From NCBI GenBank assembly GCA_947177085.1, contig CAMWTD010000112.1:1-7288 (forward strand): DNA of 7,288 nt. Direction: 5' to 3'. Below are positions 1 to 5,602 of this stretch, in pieces. How positions within the stretch are numbered: the stretch's first letter is position 1; each line of letters opens with the position of its first letter. A program made the position numbers and the translations under genes. The DNA is from an uncultured Desulfovibrio sp. (GTDB lineage: Bacteria; Desulfobacterota; Desulfovibrionia; Desulfovibrionales; Desulfovibrionaceae). The notes beneath the pieces are model-generated. The model was not told the origin of the DNA. It was given only the letters and a program-made list of their open reading frames with translations, and did no database searches.

Positions 1-390
1 TTCCCGCCCAGCGTGAACCACTACTGGCTGAACAGGATCGCGGAAACCAAGGCAGGGAGGAAGTACGTTCAGACGTATATTTCCGCCGCCGGAAAGGCGT
101 TCAAGCGCAAGGTGGGCCGGGCGGTGCGTATCCAACTCGGCCAGCAGCCCGGGCCCATCATGGGTAATTGCCGCCTCTATGTGGCTCTTCACGCCCCGGA
201 CAAGAGGCGGCGCGACGTGGACAACTACGCCAAGGCGCTTCTGGACAGCCTTACCGAGGCGGGCGTGTGGGCAGATGACTCGCAGATCCAGGACCTGCGC
301 CTCGTGTGGGGCGCGGTGCTCCCCGGCGGCAAGGCGGTCGTGACCATCCGGCAGATGCCCGCGGCAATGGTGCAGGGAGTGCTGGCATGA
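1..390 (+). CDS. rusA: RusA-family Holliday junction resolvase (5' partial)
   Basis: RusA-type enzymes are small dimeric, Mg-dependent endonucleases that cut Holliday junctions symmetrically, in phages during recombination or to debranch DNA before packaging. The reading frame is open from the first base and begins with FPPSVNHYW, which matches the conserved N-terminal PPS-N-YW segment of the family, so the true start lies upstream of the window. A GTG at 13 would cut off this motif and is unlikely. The acidic catalytic cluster is present: RRRDVDNYAKALLDSL followed by GVWADDSQI. Counting codons from base 1, Asp72, Asp74 and Asp93 correspond by spacing to Asp70, Asp72 and Asp91 of E. coli RusA. 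The 129 visible residues are close to full family length, so only a few residues are missing. The stop overlaps the next ATG by 4 bases (ATGA), implying translational coupling. Confidence 0.93.
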   Translation, partial: FPPSVNHYWLNRIAETKAGRKYVQTYISAAGKAFKRKVGRAVRIQLGQQPGPIMGNCRLYVALHAPDKRRRDVDNYAKALLDSLTEAGVWADDSQIQDLRLVWGAVLPGGKAVVTIRQMPAAMVQGVLA

Positions 391-722
391 GCGAGGGACG
401 AGAGAAAATGAGCGCAGAGCCTGAACAGCCCATGAGCTACCGCCGGGCGCTTTTGGCCTTCGGCAATGGCGACCTCGGCCGCGGGCAGCAGAATCTCTTC
501 ATGCTGGCGCGGCGCTTGGAGGAGGCCCGCCGGAAGCATTCCGTCTTCGCCGGCGACAGGTTTGAGGCTGTGCGCGTCATAAGCCGCGAGTTCCATGAGC
601 TCTGCTATGCCGTGACCCATGAAAGCCACGACCGCCGGCTTGACGAGGCGCTGGACGTGGCAACAACGGCCATGCGGTTCGTCAATGGCGAGCATATGAC
701 GAAGAGGAAAAAGCGTGCCTGA
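387..722 (+). CDS. Small protein with a MazG-like ExxE...ExxD motif
   Basis: A 111-residue protein of uncertain function. The start at 387 gives the ATGA overlap with the upstream resolvase gene; an in-frame ATG at 408 is an alternative. The frame is also open back to 306, but that part lies inside the resolvase gene. Residues 1-18 are polar, followed by an Arg/Glu-rich helical stretch at about 37-52. The C-terminal half reads REFHEL (67-72), then 15 residues after Glu71, then EALD (87-90). This fits the ExxE-x(12-28)-ExxD metal-binding pattern of all-alpha MazG-type nucleotide pyrophosphohydrolases, which remove pyrophosphate from (d)NTPs and are common in phages. The protein is short and the nucleotide-binding face cannot be verified by eye, so the enzyme function is an inference from spacing alone. 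It ends in a basic tail (KRKKR). The next gene overlaps its end by 8 bases. Confidence 0.75.
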   Translation: MSEGREKMSAEPEQPMSYRRALLAFGNGDLGRGQQNLFMLARRLEEARRKHSVFAGDRFEAVRVISREFHELCYAVTHESHDRRLDEALDVATTAMRFVNGEHMTKRKKRA

Positions 723-903
723 AGCGGAAATCCTGCGCGGCTGGAAAGAGATCGAGAGATTTCTGGGCATGAAGCGCGATGCGATTCAGCGGGCTCAGTA
801 TCCTATCCGCTGTGAGTATGGCGAAGGTTCCACGCGCCGTAATGTGTTCGCTCTCCGGCAGGAACTTTTGGACCATGCGCGTGGCAAAAGCCTGCTTTCC
901 TGA
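715..903 (+). CDS. Small helix-turn-helix protein, putative DNA-binding regulator
   Basis: A 62-residue protein starting at GTG 715, with a GAGGAAA ribosome-binding site at 704-710. It overlaps the preceding gene by 8 bases. Residues 9-31 (GWKEIERFLGMKRDAIQRA and on) form a compact helix-turn-helix of the excisionase/MerR/AlpA-like kind: a GW-x-EI-x-x-FLGM first helix, then a basic recognition helix. A second part (RRNVFALRQELLDHARGK) is a basic amphipathic helix. Such small HTH proteins serve as phage transcription regulators or excisionases. Here it is the last gene before the gap that leads into the lysis genes, so control of the late or lysis promoter is a reasonable inference. No specific family can be named with certainty. 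Confidence 0.7.
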   Translation: MPEAEILRGWKEIERFLGMKRDAIQRAQYPIRCEYGEGSTRRNVFALRQELLDHARGKSLLS

Positions 904-917
904 GAAGTACGGTAAAG

Positions 918-933
918 TGCGTTAAAATACGCA
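918..933 (+). promoter_or_regulatory. Inverted repeat enclosing a -10-like hexamer
   Basis: The gap between the HTH gene and the muramidase holds TGCGT-TAAAAT-ACGCA, a perfect 5-base inverted repeat around a 6-base centre. The centre TAAAAT (923-928) matches the sigma-70 -10 consensus at five of six bases. No good -35 element lies 16-18 bases upstream: the best candidate there (901-906, TGAGAA) is poor. This arrangement would suit an activator-dependent or repressed promoter for the lysis genes with a dimeric regulator on the repeat. The repeat could also form a small RNA hairpin if transcribed. Promoter activity is inferred, not shown. Confidence 0.4.
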
Positions 934-961
934 TAACACCCCCCCCGCCTGACAGGCTACA

Positions 962-985
962 CTTGCTCTCAAATCCGGGAGCAAG
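962..985 (+). promoter_or_regulatory. Hairpin sequestering the muramidase ribosome-binding site
   Basis: CTTGCTC (962-968) and GAGCAAG (979-985) are perfect reverse complements separated by a 10-base loop. The Shine-Dalgarno sequence GGGAG (977-981), 7 bases before the GTG start at 989, lies half in the loop and half in the 3' arm. A folded leader would therefore limit ribosome access to the lysis gene. Translational restraint of lysis genes through leader structure is known in phages; its action here is inferred. Confidence 0.5.
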
Positions 986-988
986 CCA

Positions 989-1648
989 GTGGCAGACATC
1001 GCCTATATTTCCGACTTCCTCAACCGCGTCGAGGGCCCGCGCCAGCGCCGCGGCTATGTGCCGTCCAATCGCCGTTCCGACGGCAAGGGGCGCAACTACA
1101 TCGGCCCCGCTGGCATCGACCCGCTGGGCGTGCAATTCCCCTCAACGGGGGACCCTGCGGCCTTCACGGCCATGGGCGCTTCCGGGGTGACCATCGCCAC
1201 GGGCTGCGACCTAGGCCAGACGGACGCCGCCACCCTGCGCGGCTACGGCCTCGCCGAGGCCATCATCCGCATCTTCACGCCCTATCTGGGCCTCAAGAAG
1301 AGCGCGGCCCTCAACAAGCTCTTTTCCGCGCCCCTCGTCATTTCCGAGGCCGACGCCACGGCAACCGACCACGCCGTGCACGCGGGCTATCTCAACCGTT
1401 ACGTCCGCCCGGCCTATGACCGGGATTCCGCCGTGCCTTTCGACGACCTGCCCAAGCAGGCGCAGGCCGTGGTCTTCTCCTGCTGTTTCCAGAAGGGATG
1501 TACGGGCGTGCGGCGCGACTGGCCGAAGACGTGGCAGTATCTCACCACCCAGAACTGGTGCAAGGCCGCGGACGAGCTCATCCACGGCTTCCGCCAATAC
1601 GCGCAGCGCCGCGCCATCGAAGGCCGCCTGCTCAAGGAGTTGTGTTGA
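989..1648 (+). CDS. Phage endolysin, pesticin/T4-lysozyme-type muramidase
   Basis: A 219-residue peptidoglycan hydrolase predicted to cleave the MurNAc-GlcNAc bond at the end of infection. The start is GTG 989, with GGGAG 7 bases upstream. The N-terminus FLNRVEGPRQRRGYVP places Glu15 in the position of the catalytic Glu of T4-type lysozymes (helix, E-G, basic run). GVTIATGCDLGQT (66-78) corresponds to the conserved G-x-T-I-x-x-G-x-D-L-G-Q block of pesticin-like muramidases, with Asp74 and Thr71 or Thr78 as likely catalytic partners. The C-terminal part (about 140-219) is helical and includes LPKQAQAVVFSCCFQKG and a Trp-rich stretch, as in the lysozyme C-terminal lobe. No signal peptide or transmembrane segment is visible, so it should wait in the cytoplasm for a holin. 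It is first in the lysis cassette and its TGA overlaps the next ATG by one base. Confidence 0.85.
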   Translation: MADIAYISDFLNRVEGPRQRRGYVPSNRRSDGKGRNYIGPAGIDPLGVQFPSTGDPAAFTAMGASGVTIATGCDLGQTDAATLRGYGLAEAIIRIFTPYLGLKKSAALNKLFSAPLVISEADATATDHAVHAGYLNRYVRPAYDRDSAVPFDDLPKQAQAVVFSCCFQKGCTGVRRDWPKTWQYLTTQNWCKAADELIHGFRQYAQRRAIEGRLLKELC

Positions 1649-1899
1649 TGGGCATCCTCAAGACGATTGGCGGCGCGCTCGCCGGGATTTTTGTCAAGAA
1701 AGTCACCACCGTGGCCCCGGACGGGGAGGAAGTCACCAAGACGCAGGCCCGCGAAGGAACCAAGGGCCTAGGCTGGATCGTGGGTTTCCTCGTGGTCTGG
1801 CATTTCCTCGCCTATCCCATCCTGTCCTACCACTTCCCGCACTACCAGTTCCCGTCGCTCGATGGCGGCTGGCTCTCGGGCATCTTTCTGGGGCTCTAG
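1648..1899 (+). CDS. Small membrane protein, putative holin
   Basis: An 83-residue protein starting at ATG 1648 (TGATG overlap with the muramidase stop), preceded by AAGGAG at 1634-1639. The frame is open further upstream, but that part lies inside the muramidase gene. It has a weakly hydrophobic N-terminal helix (about 1-16, MGILKTIGGALAGIFV), a charged middle (18-39), and one strong transmembrane segment at about 41-60 (GWIVGFLVVWHFLAYPILS). A short aromatic, moderately hydrophobic C-terminus follows (WLSGIFLGL). Size, membrane character and position directly after an endolysin without a signal peptide point to a holin, which opens the inner membrane at lysis time. It resembles holins described for gene-transfer-agent-like and Desulfovibrio prophages, but assignment to a specific family is not certain from sequence alone. 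Confidence 0.68.
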   Translation: MGILKTIGGALAGIFVKKVTTVAPDGEEVTKTQAREGTKGLGWIVGFLVVWHFLAYPILSYHFPHYQFPSLDGGWLSGIFLGL

Positions 1900-1900
1900 G

Positions 1901-2224
1901 ATGGACCAGAAGTTCAAGGAAACGCTGGCCAAAGGGTGGATACCCCTGCTCTCCCTGCTCCTCTCTTTGGGCGTTACCGTTGGCGGGGGGCTGGTGAATA
2001 ACAAAATCCAGACAGCCCTCATGGAGGAGAAAATCGCCATCCTCCAGCGGGACGCGGCCCGGCATGAGATGGAAAAGGGCGAACAAATCCGAAGCAACAC
2101 CACCAAGGCGGAAGAGCATGAAAAGCGCATCATCCGCCTGGAAGCGAATTTTGGCGTCATCCAGGAAACCCTCGCAGACATGAAGAGCGACCTCAAGATT
2201 CTGTTGCGTGGCGCAAAGCAATAA
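1901..2224 (+). CDS. Membrane-anchored coiled-coil protein of the lysis cassette (spanin-like or holin accessory)
   Basis: A 107-residue protein starting at ATG 1901, one base after the upstream TAG. Upstream in-frame codons lie within the holin gene. Residues 12-32 (WIPLLSLLLSLGVTVGGGLV) form a single N-terminal transmembrane helix. From about 38 to 103 the sequence is charged and heptad-like (EEKIAILQRDAARHEMEK, then EEHEKRIIRLEANFGVIQ), predicting a long coiled coil. This is the topology of an inner-membrane spanin (Rz-like), which links to an outer-membrane lipoprotein and fuses the two membranes. XhlA-like and Mu-type lysis accessory proteins are also coiled coil plus one membrane segment, so the role is not settled. 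No separate or embedded lipoprotein (o-spanin) gene was recognised. It is the last gene before the noncoding gap. Confidence 0.65.
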   Translation: MDQKFKETLAKGWIPLLSLLLSLGVTVGGGLVNNKIQTALMEEKIAILQRDAARHEMEKGEQIRSNTTKAEEHEKRIIRLEANFGVIQETLADMKSDLKILLRGAKQ

Positions 2225-2270
2225 CCACGGCAAAACTTTTTCAACCTGCGCGGCGCTGCACCCCCCGAGC

Positions 2271-2280
2271 GCCGATCGGC
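2271..2280. repeat. Perfect 10-base palindrome
   Basis: GCCGATCGGC equals its own reverse complement and contains a GATC site. The symmetry does not extend into the flanks. It lies in the only large noncoding gap of the window, upstream of the terminase genes, and is a candidate protein-binding or nicking site. In GC-rich DNA a 10-base palindrome can also occur by chance. Confidence 0.5.
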
Positions 2281-2305
2281 CCCTGGGCGGGCGTAACGGA
2301 TAAAC

Positions 2306-2355
2306 GGGCGCGGTCCCTGAAAGGCTGGCACTTCGACGACGGGAAGCCAGCGCCC
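2306..2355. repeat. Nested inverted repeats before terS
   Basis: GGGCGC (2306-2311) can pair with GCGCCC (2350-2355), and GCTGGC (2324-2329) can pair with GCCAGC (2346-2351) across a 16-base loop. The two pairings share bases 2350-2351, so they either compete or join with a bulge. This could be a terminase recognition structure or part of an RNA fold. Function is inferred only from position. Confidence 0.4.
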
Positions 2356-2414
2356 CTCACGGGGAAGCGGTCGGGAGTGCTCCGCAGGCCCGATAATTCG
2401 CGCAAGGGTTGCCC

Positions 2415-2474
2415 ATGAGGCTGCAGAGACAGGCCGCCGCAATTTCGTCCTTTCGGGGGGCAAGGTGTGTGTGA
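2415..2474 (+). CDS. Possible 19-residue leader peptide coupled to terS
   Basis: An ATG at 2415, 6 bases after AAGGG (2404-2408), opens a 19-codon frame (MRLQRQAAAISSFRGARCV). Its TGA (2472-2474) overlaps the ATG of the small terminase gene by one base. The geometry would allow translational coupling. The peptide has no recognisable domain and the frame is short enough to arise by chance, so expression is doubtful. Confidence 0.2.
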   Translation: MRLQRQAAAISSFRGARCV

Positions 2475-2884
2475 TGACAGAGCGCAAGAAAGAAATCGAC
2501 AAGGTGCTGGAACTCGTGGCCGGCGGCCAGAGCTTGCGCAAGGCATGTGAAGCTGTGGGGATTACGCGCCCTACGTTCTTACGGGAACGGGACAAGGACG
2601 CCGAGCTCGCGGACCAGTACGCGCGCGCACGCGAGGCCCAGGCCGACGCCCACTTCGACGAAATGGCGGAGCTGGAGGCCGAGTGCCGCGCCGGAACTCT
2701 CGACCCCCAGGCCTTCCGGGCCCTGCTCGATTCCCGCAAGTGGCGGCTCGCGCGAATGCGGCCGCGTATGTACGGCGACAAGGTGACGGTGGACAATACC
2801 AGCTCCGACGGCAGCATGAGCAAGCTCAACGTCACGGTGCGCTTTGTGCGGCCGCCAGAGCGCGACAAGGACGATGACGCATGA
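2474..2884 (+). CDS. terS: Terminase small subunit (Sf6 gp1-like)
   Basis: A 136-residue DNA-recognition subunit of the packaging motor, which binds the cos or pac site and recruits the large subunit. The start at ATG 2474 has AAGG at 2462-2465 with good spacing; a GTG at 2465 overlaps that site and is less likely. Residues 10-38 (VLELVAGGQSLRKACEAVGI and on) form an N-terminal helix-turn-helix of the kind seen in small terminases. The middle (41-86) is acidic and helical, as in the oligomerisation core. The block RKWRLARMRPRMYGDKV (88-104) is characteristic of Sf6-type small terminases, which share an RKW-x(4)-M-x-P-x-x-YGDK signature. The C-terminal end (105-136) is likely the flexible part that contacts the large subunit. 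The stop overlaps the large terminase ATG by 4 bases. Confidence 0.88.
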   Translation: MTERKKEIDKVLELVAGGQSLRKACEAVGITRPTFLRERDKDAELADQYARAREAQADAHFDEMAELEAECRAGTLDPQAFRALLDSRKWRLARMRPRMYGDKVTVDNTSSDGSMSKLNVTVRFVRPPERDKDDDA

Positions 2885-4083
2885 ACGCGGCCATGGACCT
2901 TGACCTCGCCCTGCCCGAGTGCATGGAGCCGCTCTTCCAGCCTGCTCGCTACAAGGTCTTTTACGGGGGGCGTGGGGGCGGCAAGTCGTGGGCCTTTGCG
3001 CGGGTGCTGCTCTATCTGGCTCTTCAGCGCAAGGTGCGCATCCTCTGCGCCCGCGAGCTTCAGGTCTCCATCGCCGACTCCGTGCACCGCCTGCTGTGTG
3101 ACCAGATAGCGGCCATGCGGCTGGACGGCTACTTCGACATCACGCGCACGCAAATCACCTGTGCGGCCACGGGCTCCGAGTTCCTGTTCCGGGGCCTGCG
3201 CCACAACGTGAGCGAGATAAAGAGCCTCGAGGGCGTGGATATTTGCTGGGTGGAGGAGGCGCAGAAGGTCAGCCAGGAAAGCTGGGATTTGCTCATCCCC
3301 ACCATCCGCGCCGAAGGCTCGGAAATCTGGGTCAGCTTCAACCCGGGCAGCCCCGACGACCCCACATGGACACAATTTGTGGAGCATCCGCGCCCGGACT
3401 CCGTGGTGGTGAAAGTCGGCTGGCAGGACAACCCGTACTTCCCGGAAACGCTGGACCTTGAGCGCAGAGCCTGCCGCGATACCGACCCGGACCGCTACAA
3501 CTGGATATGGGAAGGCGAGCCGCGCGTCATTTCCGAGGCGCAGGTCTTTTGCGGCAAGTGGGTGGTGGAGGACTTCACGCCGCCCGCCGCCGCGCGCTGG
3601 TTCTATGGCGCGGACTGGGGCTTTGCCGTGGACCCGACGACGCTGGTGCGCTGCTTCGTGCGCGACAACGTGCTCTACATCGCCGACGAGGCATGGGCGC
3701 AGGGCCTCGAGCTGGAGGACCTTGACGGCCTCTTCGCGCTTGTGCCCGACTCGCGCAAGAACCTCATCCGCGCGGACAATGCCCGGCCCGAAATCATCCG
3801 TTCCCTGCGCCGCCGTGGCTGGATGATACGCCCGTGTCGCAAGTGGCCGGGCAGCATCGAGGAGGGCATCGCGGTCATGCGCGGCTTTTCCCGTATCGTG
3901 GTGCACCCGGGTTGCGCCCACACGGCCGAGGAAATGCGCCTCTACAGCTATCGCACGGACCCGCTCACAGGCGAGGTGCTTCCGCAAATCATCGACAAGT
4001 ACAATCACTGCATCGACGCCTTGCGCTATGCGCTCGAGCCCGTCATCCGGGGCAAGGCCGGGAAGGGGATGCTGCATGGCTAG
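2881..4083 (+). CDS. terL: Terminase large subunit (PBSX/Sf6-like ATPase-nuclease)
   Basis: A 400-residue motor protein that pumps DNA into the procapsid and cuts it. The N-terminal ATPase carries a Walker A motif GGRGGGKS (29-36), a Walker B motif DICWVEE (120-126) with Glu125 as the likely catalytic residue, and the coupling motif IWVSFNP (149-155). The C-terminal RNase H-like nuclease has YGADWGF (242-248, Asp245), IRADNARPE (296-304, Asp299) and HCIDALRYA (376-384, Asp379), giving the three acidic residues expected for metal binding. The length is usual for the PBSX-type family. It starts at ATG 2881 within the ATGA overlap with terS, and its last 8 bases overlap the portal gene. All key motifs are intact, so the protein should be functional. 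Confidence 0.96.
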   Translation: MNAAMDLDLALPECMEPLFQPARYKVFYGGRGGGKSWAFARVLLYLALQRKVRILCARELQVSIADSVHRLLCDQIAAMRLDGYFDITRTQITCAATGSEFLFRGLRHNVSEIKSLEGVDICWVEEAQKVSQESWDLLIPTIRAEGSEIWVSFNPGSPDDPTWTQFVEHPRPDSVVVKVGWQDNPYFPETLDLERRACRDTDPDRYNWIWEGEPRVISEAQVFCGKWVVEDFTPPAAARWFYGADWGFAVDPTTLVRCFVRDNVLYIADEAWAQGLELEDLDGLFALVPDSRKNLIRADNARPEIIRSLRRRGWMIRPCRKWPGSIEEGIAVMRGFSRIVVHPGCAHTAEEMRLYSYRTDPLTGEVLPQIIDKYNHCIDALRYALEPVIRGKAGKGMLHG

Positions 4084-5602
4084 GAAGAAAGGCATCATGG
4101 AGACCGTGCGCCGCGTCCTGCGTGTGCCCGAGCCTACCCCCGCGCCCCGCATGGCATTGGCGGACGTGTTCGCGCCCGCCAAAACGCTCGCCATGGACGA
4201 CGCCGCCTACCGCGCCCGTCTCGCCGCGTCTCTCGGGCTTGCGCAGGACAGCGCGGCCGATGTGCCCGGGTCCTACCTTTCGCCCGGCATTTCCACATTC
4301 TGCGGGGCGAGCCTCGCTTCCTTGAGCGGCTTCATCGGCTACCCGCGCTGCGCCGAACTCATGCAGGACGGCCTCATGCGCCGGGGCGTGACCGTGACGG
4401 CGGACGAGATGACGCGCAACTTCCCGCACTTCATCGGCACGGCCGGGCAGGAAAGCGCGGACGCCGCCGACCAGCTCAACGCCGAGATGGAGCGGCTCGG
4501 CGTTGTCGCCCGCTTCCACGAAATGGCCGTCATGTGCGGGGCCTTCGGGGGAGGCCTGCTCTTCCTGAAGCGCCGGGGTGAGGACGTGACGAACCTTGCG
4601 GGCGGCATCAGCCTCAGCCCCGAGTTTTTCCGGGATGGCGGCCTTGAGGCGCTCATCCCCGTGGAGCCCTTCAGCGTGGGCCCGCTCGCCTACAATTCCA
4701 CGCAGCCGCTCGCCAGTGACTATTTCCGCCCGTCCTCGTGGTTCGTGGCCGGCAGCGGCGAGGCGCACGCCTCGCGCTTCCTGCACTTCACCACAGGCGA
4801 TCTCCCGGTCATCCTGCGCCCGGCCTACAACTTTTTCGGCGTGCCCAGCGTGCAGCTTGCGCTCGACTACCTCCTCCACTTCACGGAGGACCGCGAAAGC
4901 GCCGGGCGGCTGCTCAAGAAGTTCAGCCTCACCATCCTCAAGACCAATACGGACGAACTGCTCTACGGCGACGACGAAAGCGGCATTTCCCGCCGCATCC
5001 GCATCCTCGCCCAGCACCGCGACAATGACGGCGTGTTCGCCATTTCGCAGGAAGATGAGGACATCGTGCAGGTCAACACGCCGCTCACGGGCGTGACCGA
5101 CATCGTGCGCCAGGCGCTCGAGATGCTGGCCGTGGTGTGGGGCATCCCGGTGGTGAAGTTCCTGGGCGTATCGCCTTCCGGCATGAACGCCACGGGCGAG
5201 AGCGACATGCGCTCTTTCTACGACCATGTGGAAAGCCAGCGGCAAAAGATGTTCGGCCGCAATTTCGAGCTTTTGTCCCGCGCCATGCAGTTCAGCCTGT
5301 TCGGGGAGCTTCGGGCCGACGTGGCCTATTCATGGCCGAGCCTGTGGGCGCTTACCGAGCGCGAACGCGCGGACATGGCGAAGCTCGAGGCGGATACGGA
5401 CGCCATCTACCTCGACCGGGGCATCCTCGGGCAGGAGGAAGTCCGCGCCGCCCTTTCCGGCGACGAGGAAGGCCGATACGCGGGCATCGACCCCGACGCC
5501 GTTCCCGAGCCCGTGGACACGCCGGACGCGGACCTCATCGCCCCCGGCCTTCCCGATGCCGACACGCCGGACACTGACCGGGCGGGCGAGGTGCCGGAAT
5601 GA
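4076..5602 (+). CDS. Phage portal protein (DUF1073 family)
   Basis: A 508-residue protein expected to form the dodecameric ring at the capsid vertex through which DNA enters and leaves. The start at ATG 4076 has GGAAGGGG (4061-4068) 7 bases upstream; codons further upstream lie inside the terminase gene. Residues 85-165 include the family pattern with YPRCAELMQDGLMRRG and the Gly-rich CGAFGGGLL. Residues 320-410 hold the most telling block: VFAISQEDEDIVQVNTPLTG, then VWGIPVVKFLGVSPSGMNATGE and the helix that follows. That block is typical of DUF1073 portals, which databases sometimes label Acb1-family. The last 45 residues are acidic and Pro/Asp-rich and probably disordered. The TGA overlaps the MuF-like gene by 4 bases. 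The position between terminase and head morphogenesis genes supports the call. Confidence 0.92.
   Translation: MARKKGIMETVRRVLRVPEPTPAPRMALADVFAPAKTLAMDDAAYRARLAASLGLAQDSAADVPGSYLSPGISTFCGASLASLSGFIGYPRCAELMQDGLMRRGVTVTADEMTRNFPHFIGTAGQESADAADQLNAEMERLGVVARFHEMAVMCGAFGGGLLFLKRRGEDVTNLAGGISLSPEFFRDGGLEALIPVEPFSVGPLAYNSTQPLASDYFRPSSWFVAGSGEAHASRFLHFTTGDLPVILRPAYNFFGVPSVQLALDYLLHFTEDRESAGRLLKKFSLTILKTNTDELLYGDDESGISRRIRILAQHRDNDGVFAISQEDEDIVQVNTPLTGVTDIVRQALEMLAVVWGIPVVKFLGVSPSGMNATGESDMRSFYDHVESQRQKMFGRNFELLSRAMQFSLFGELRADVAYSWPSLWALTERERADMAKLEADTDAIYLDRGILGQEEVRAALSGDEEGRYAGIDPDAVPEPVDTPDADLIAPGLPDADTPDTDRAGEVPE

Larger units (their letters stand above)
2225..2473 (+). other. Structured noncoding gap upstream of terminase; candidate cos/terminase-binding region
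   Basis: About 250 bases lie between the lysis cassette and the small terminase gene, in a window where almost all other genes overlap. No convincing gene is present. The stretch contains a 10-base perfect palindrome (2271-2280), nested inverted repeats (2306-2355), a CCCC-TCAC-GGGG hairpin (2353-2364), and two related GGGCG blocks around 2285-2311. In cos phages the cleavage site and the small-terminase binding repeats usually sit directly before terS, so a packaging site is the leading explanation. A late promoter or a small structured RNA are alternatives. No factor-independent terminator with a U tract was found; the only T run (CTTTTT near 2237) has no adjacent strong stem. Confidence 0.45.

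Noticed and set aside
13..390. GTG at 13 as the start of the resolvase
   Set aside because: The conserved PPS-N-YW segment begins before it and the frame is open to base 1, so the gene starts outside the window.
2204..2242. TTGCG-TGG-CGCAA stem followed by CTTTTT as a terminator of the lysis operon
   Set aside because: The stem is short, lies inside the coding region, and is separated from the T run by about 20 bases, so it is not a credible factor-independent terminator.
1768..4194. An 808-codon open frame on the minus strand
   Set aside because: It runs antisense to the holin, coiled-coil, terS and terL genes, has the composition expected from reading GC-rich codons backwards, and shows no domain motif.
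4778..4885. Two HFT motifs in the portal (residues 237-239 and 268-270) as a 2H phosphoesterase active site, as in anti-CBASS Acb1
   Set aside because: They are only 31 residues apart, sit in what looks like the portal body, and lack other 2H features. The Acb1 label on DUF1073 portals should not be read as function here.
4043..5245. A 400-codon open frame on the minus strand, rich in His, Glu, Ala and Arg
   Set aside because: It is antisense to the portal gene, and its bias is the mirror of the portal gene's codon use. No motif is visible.
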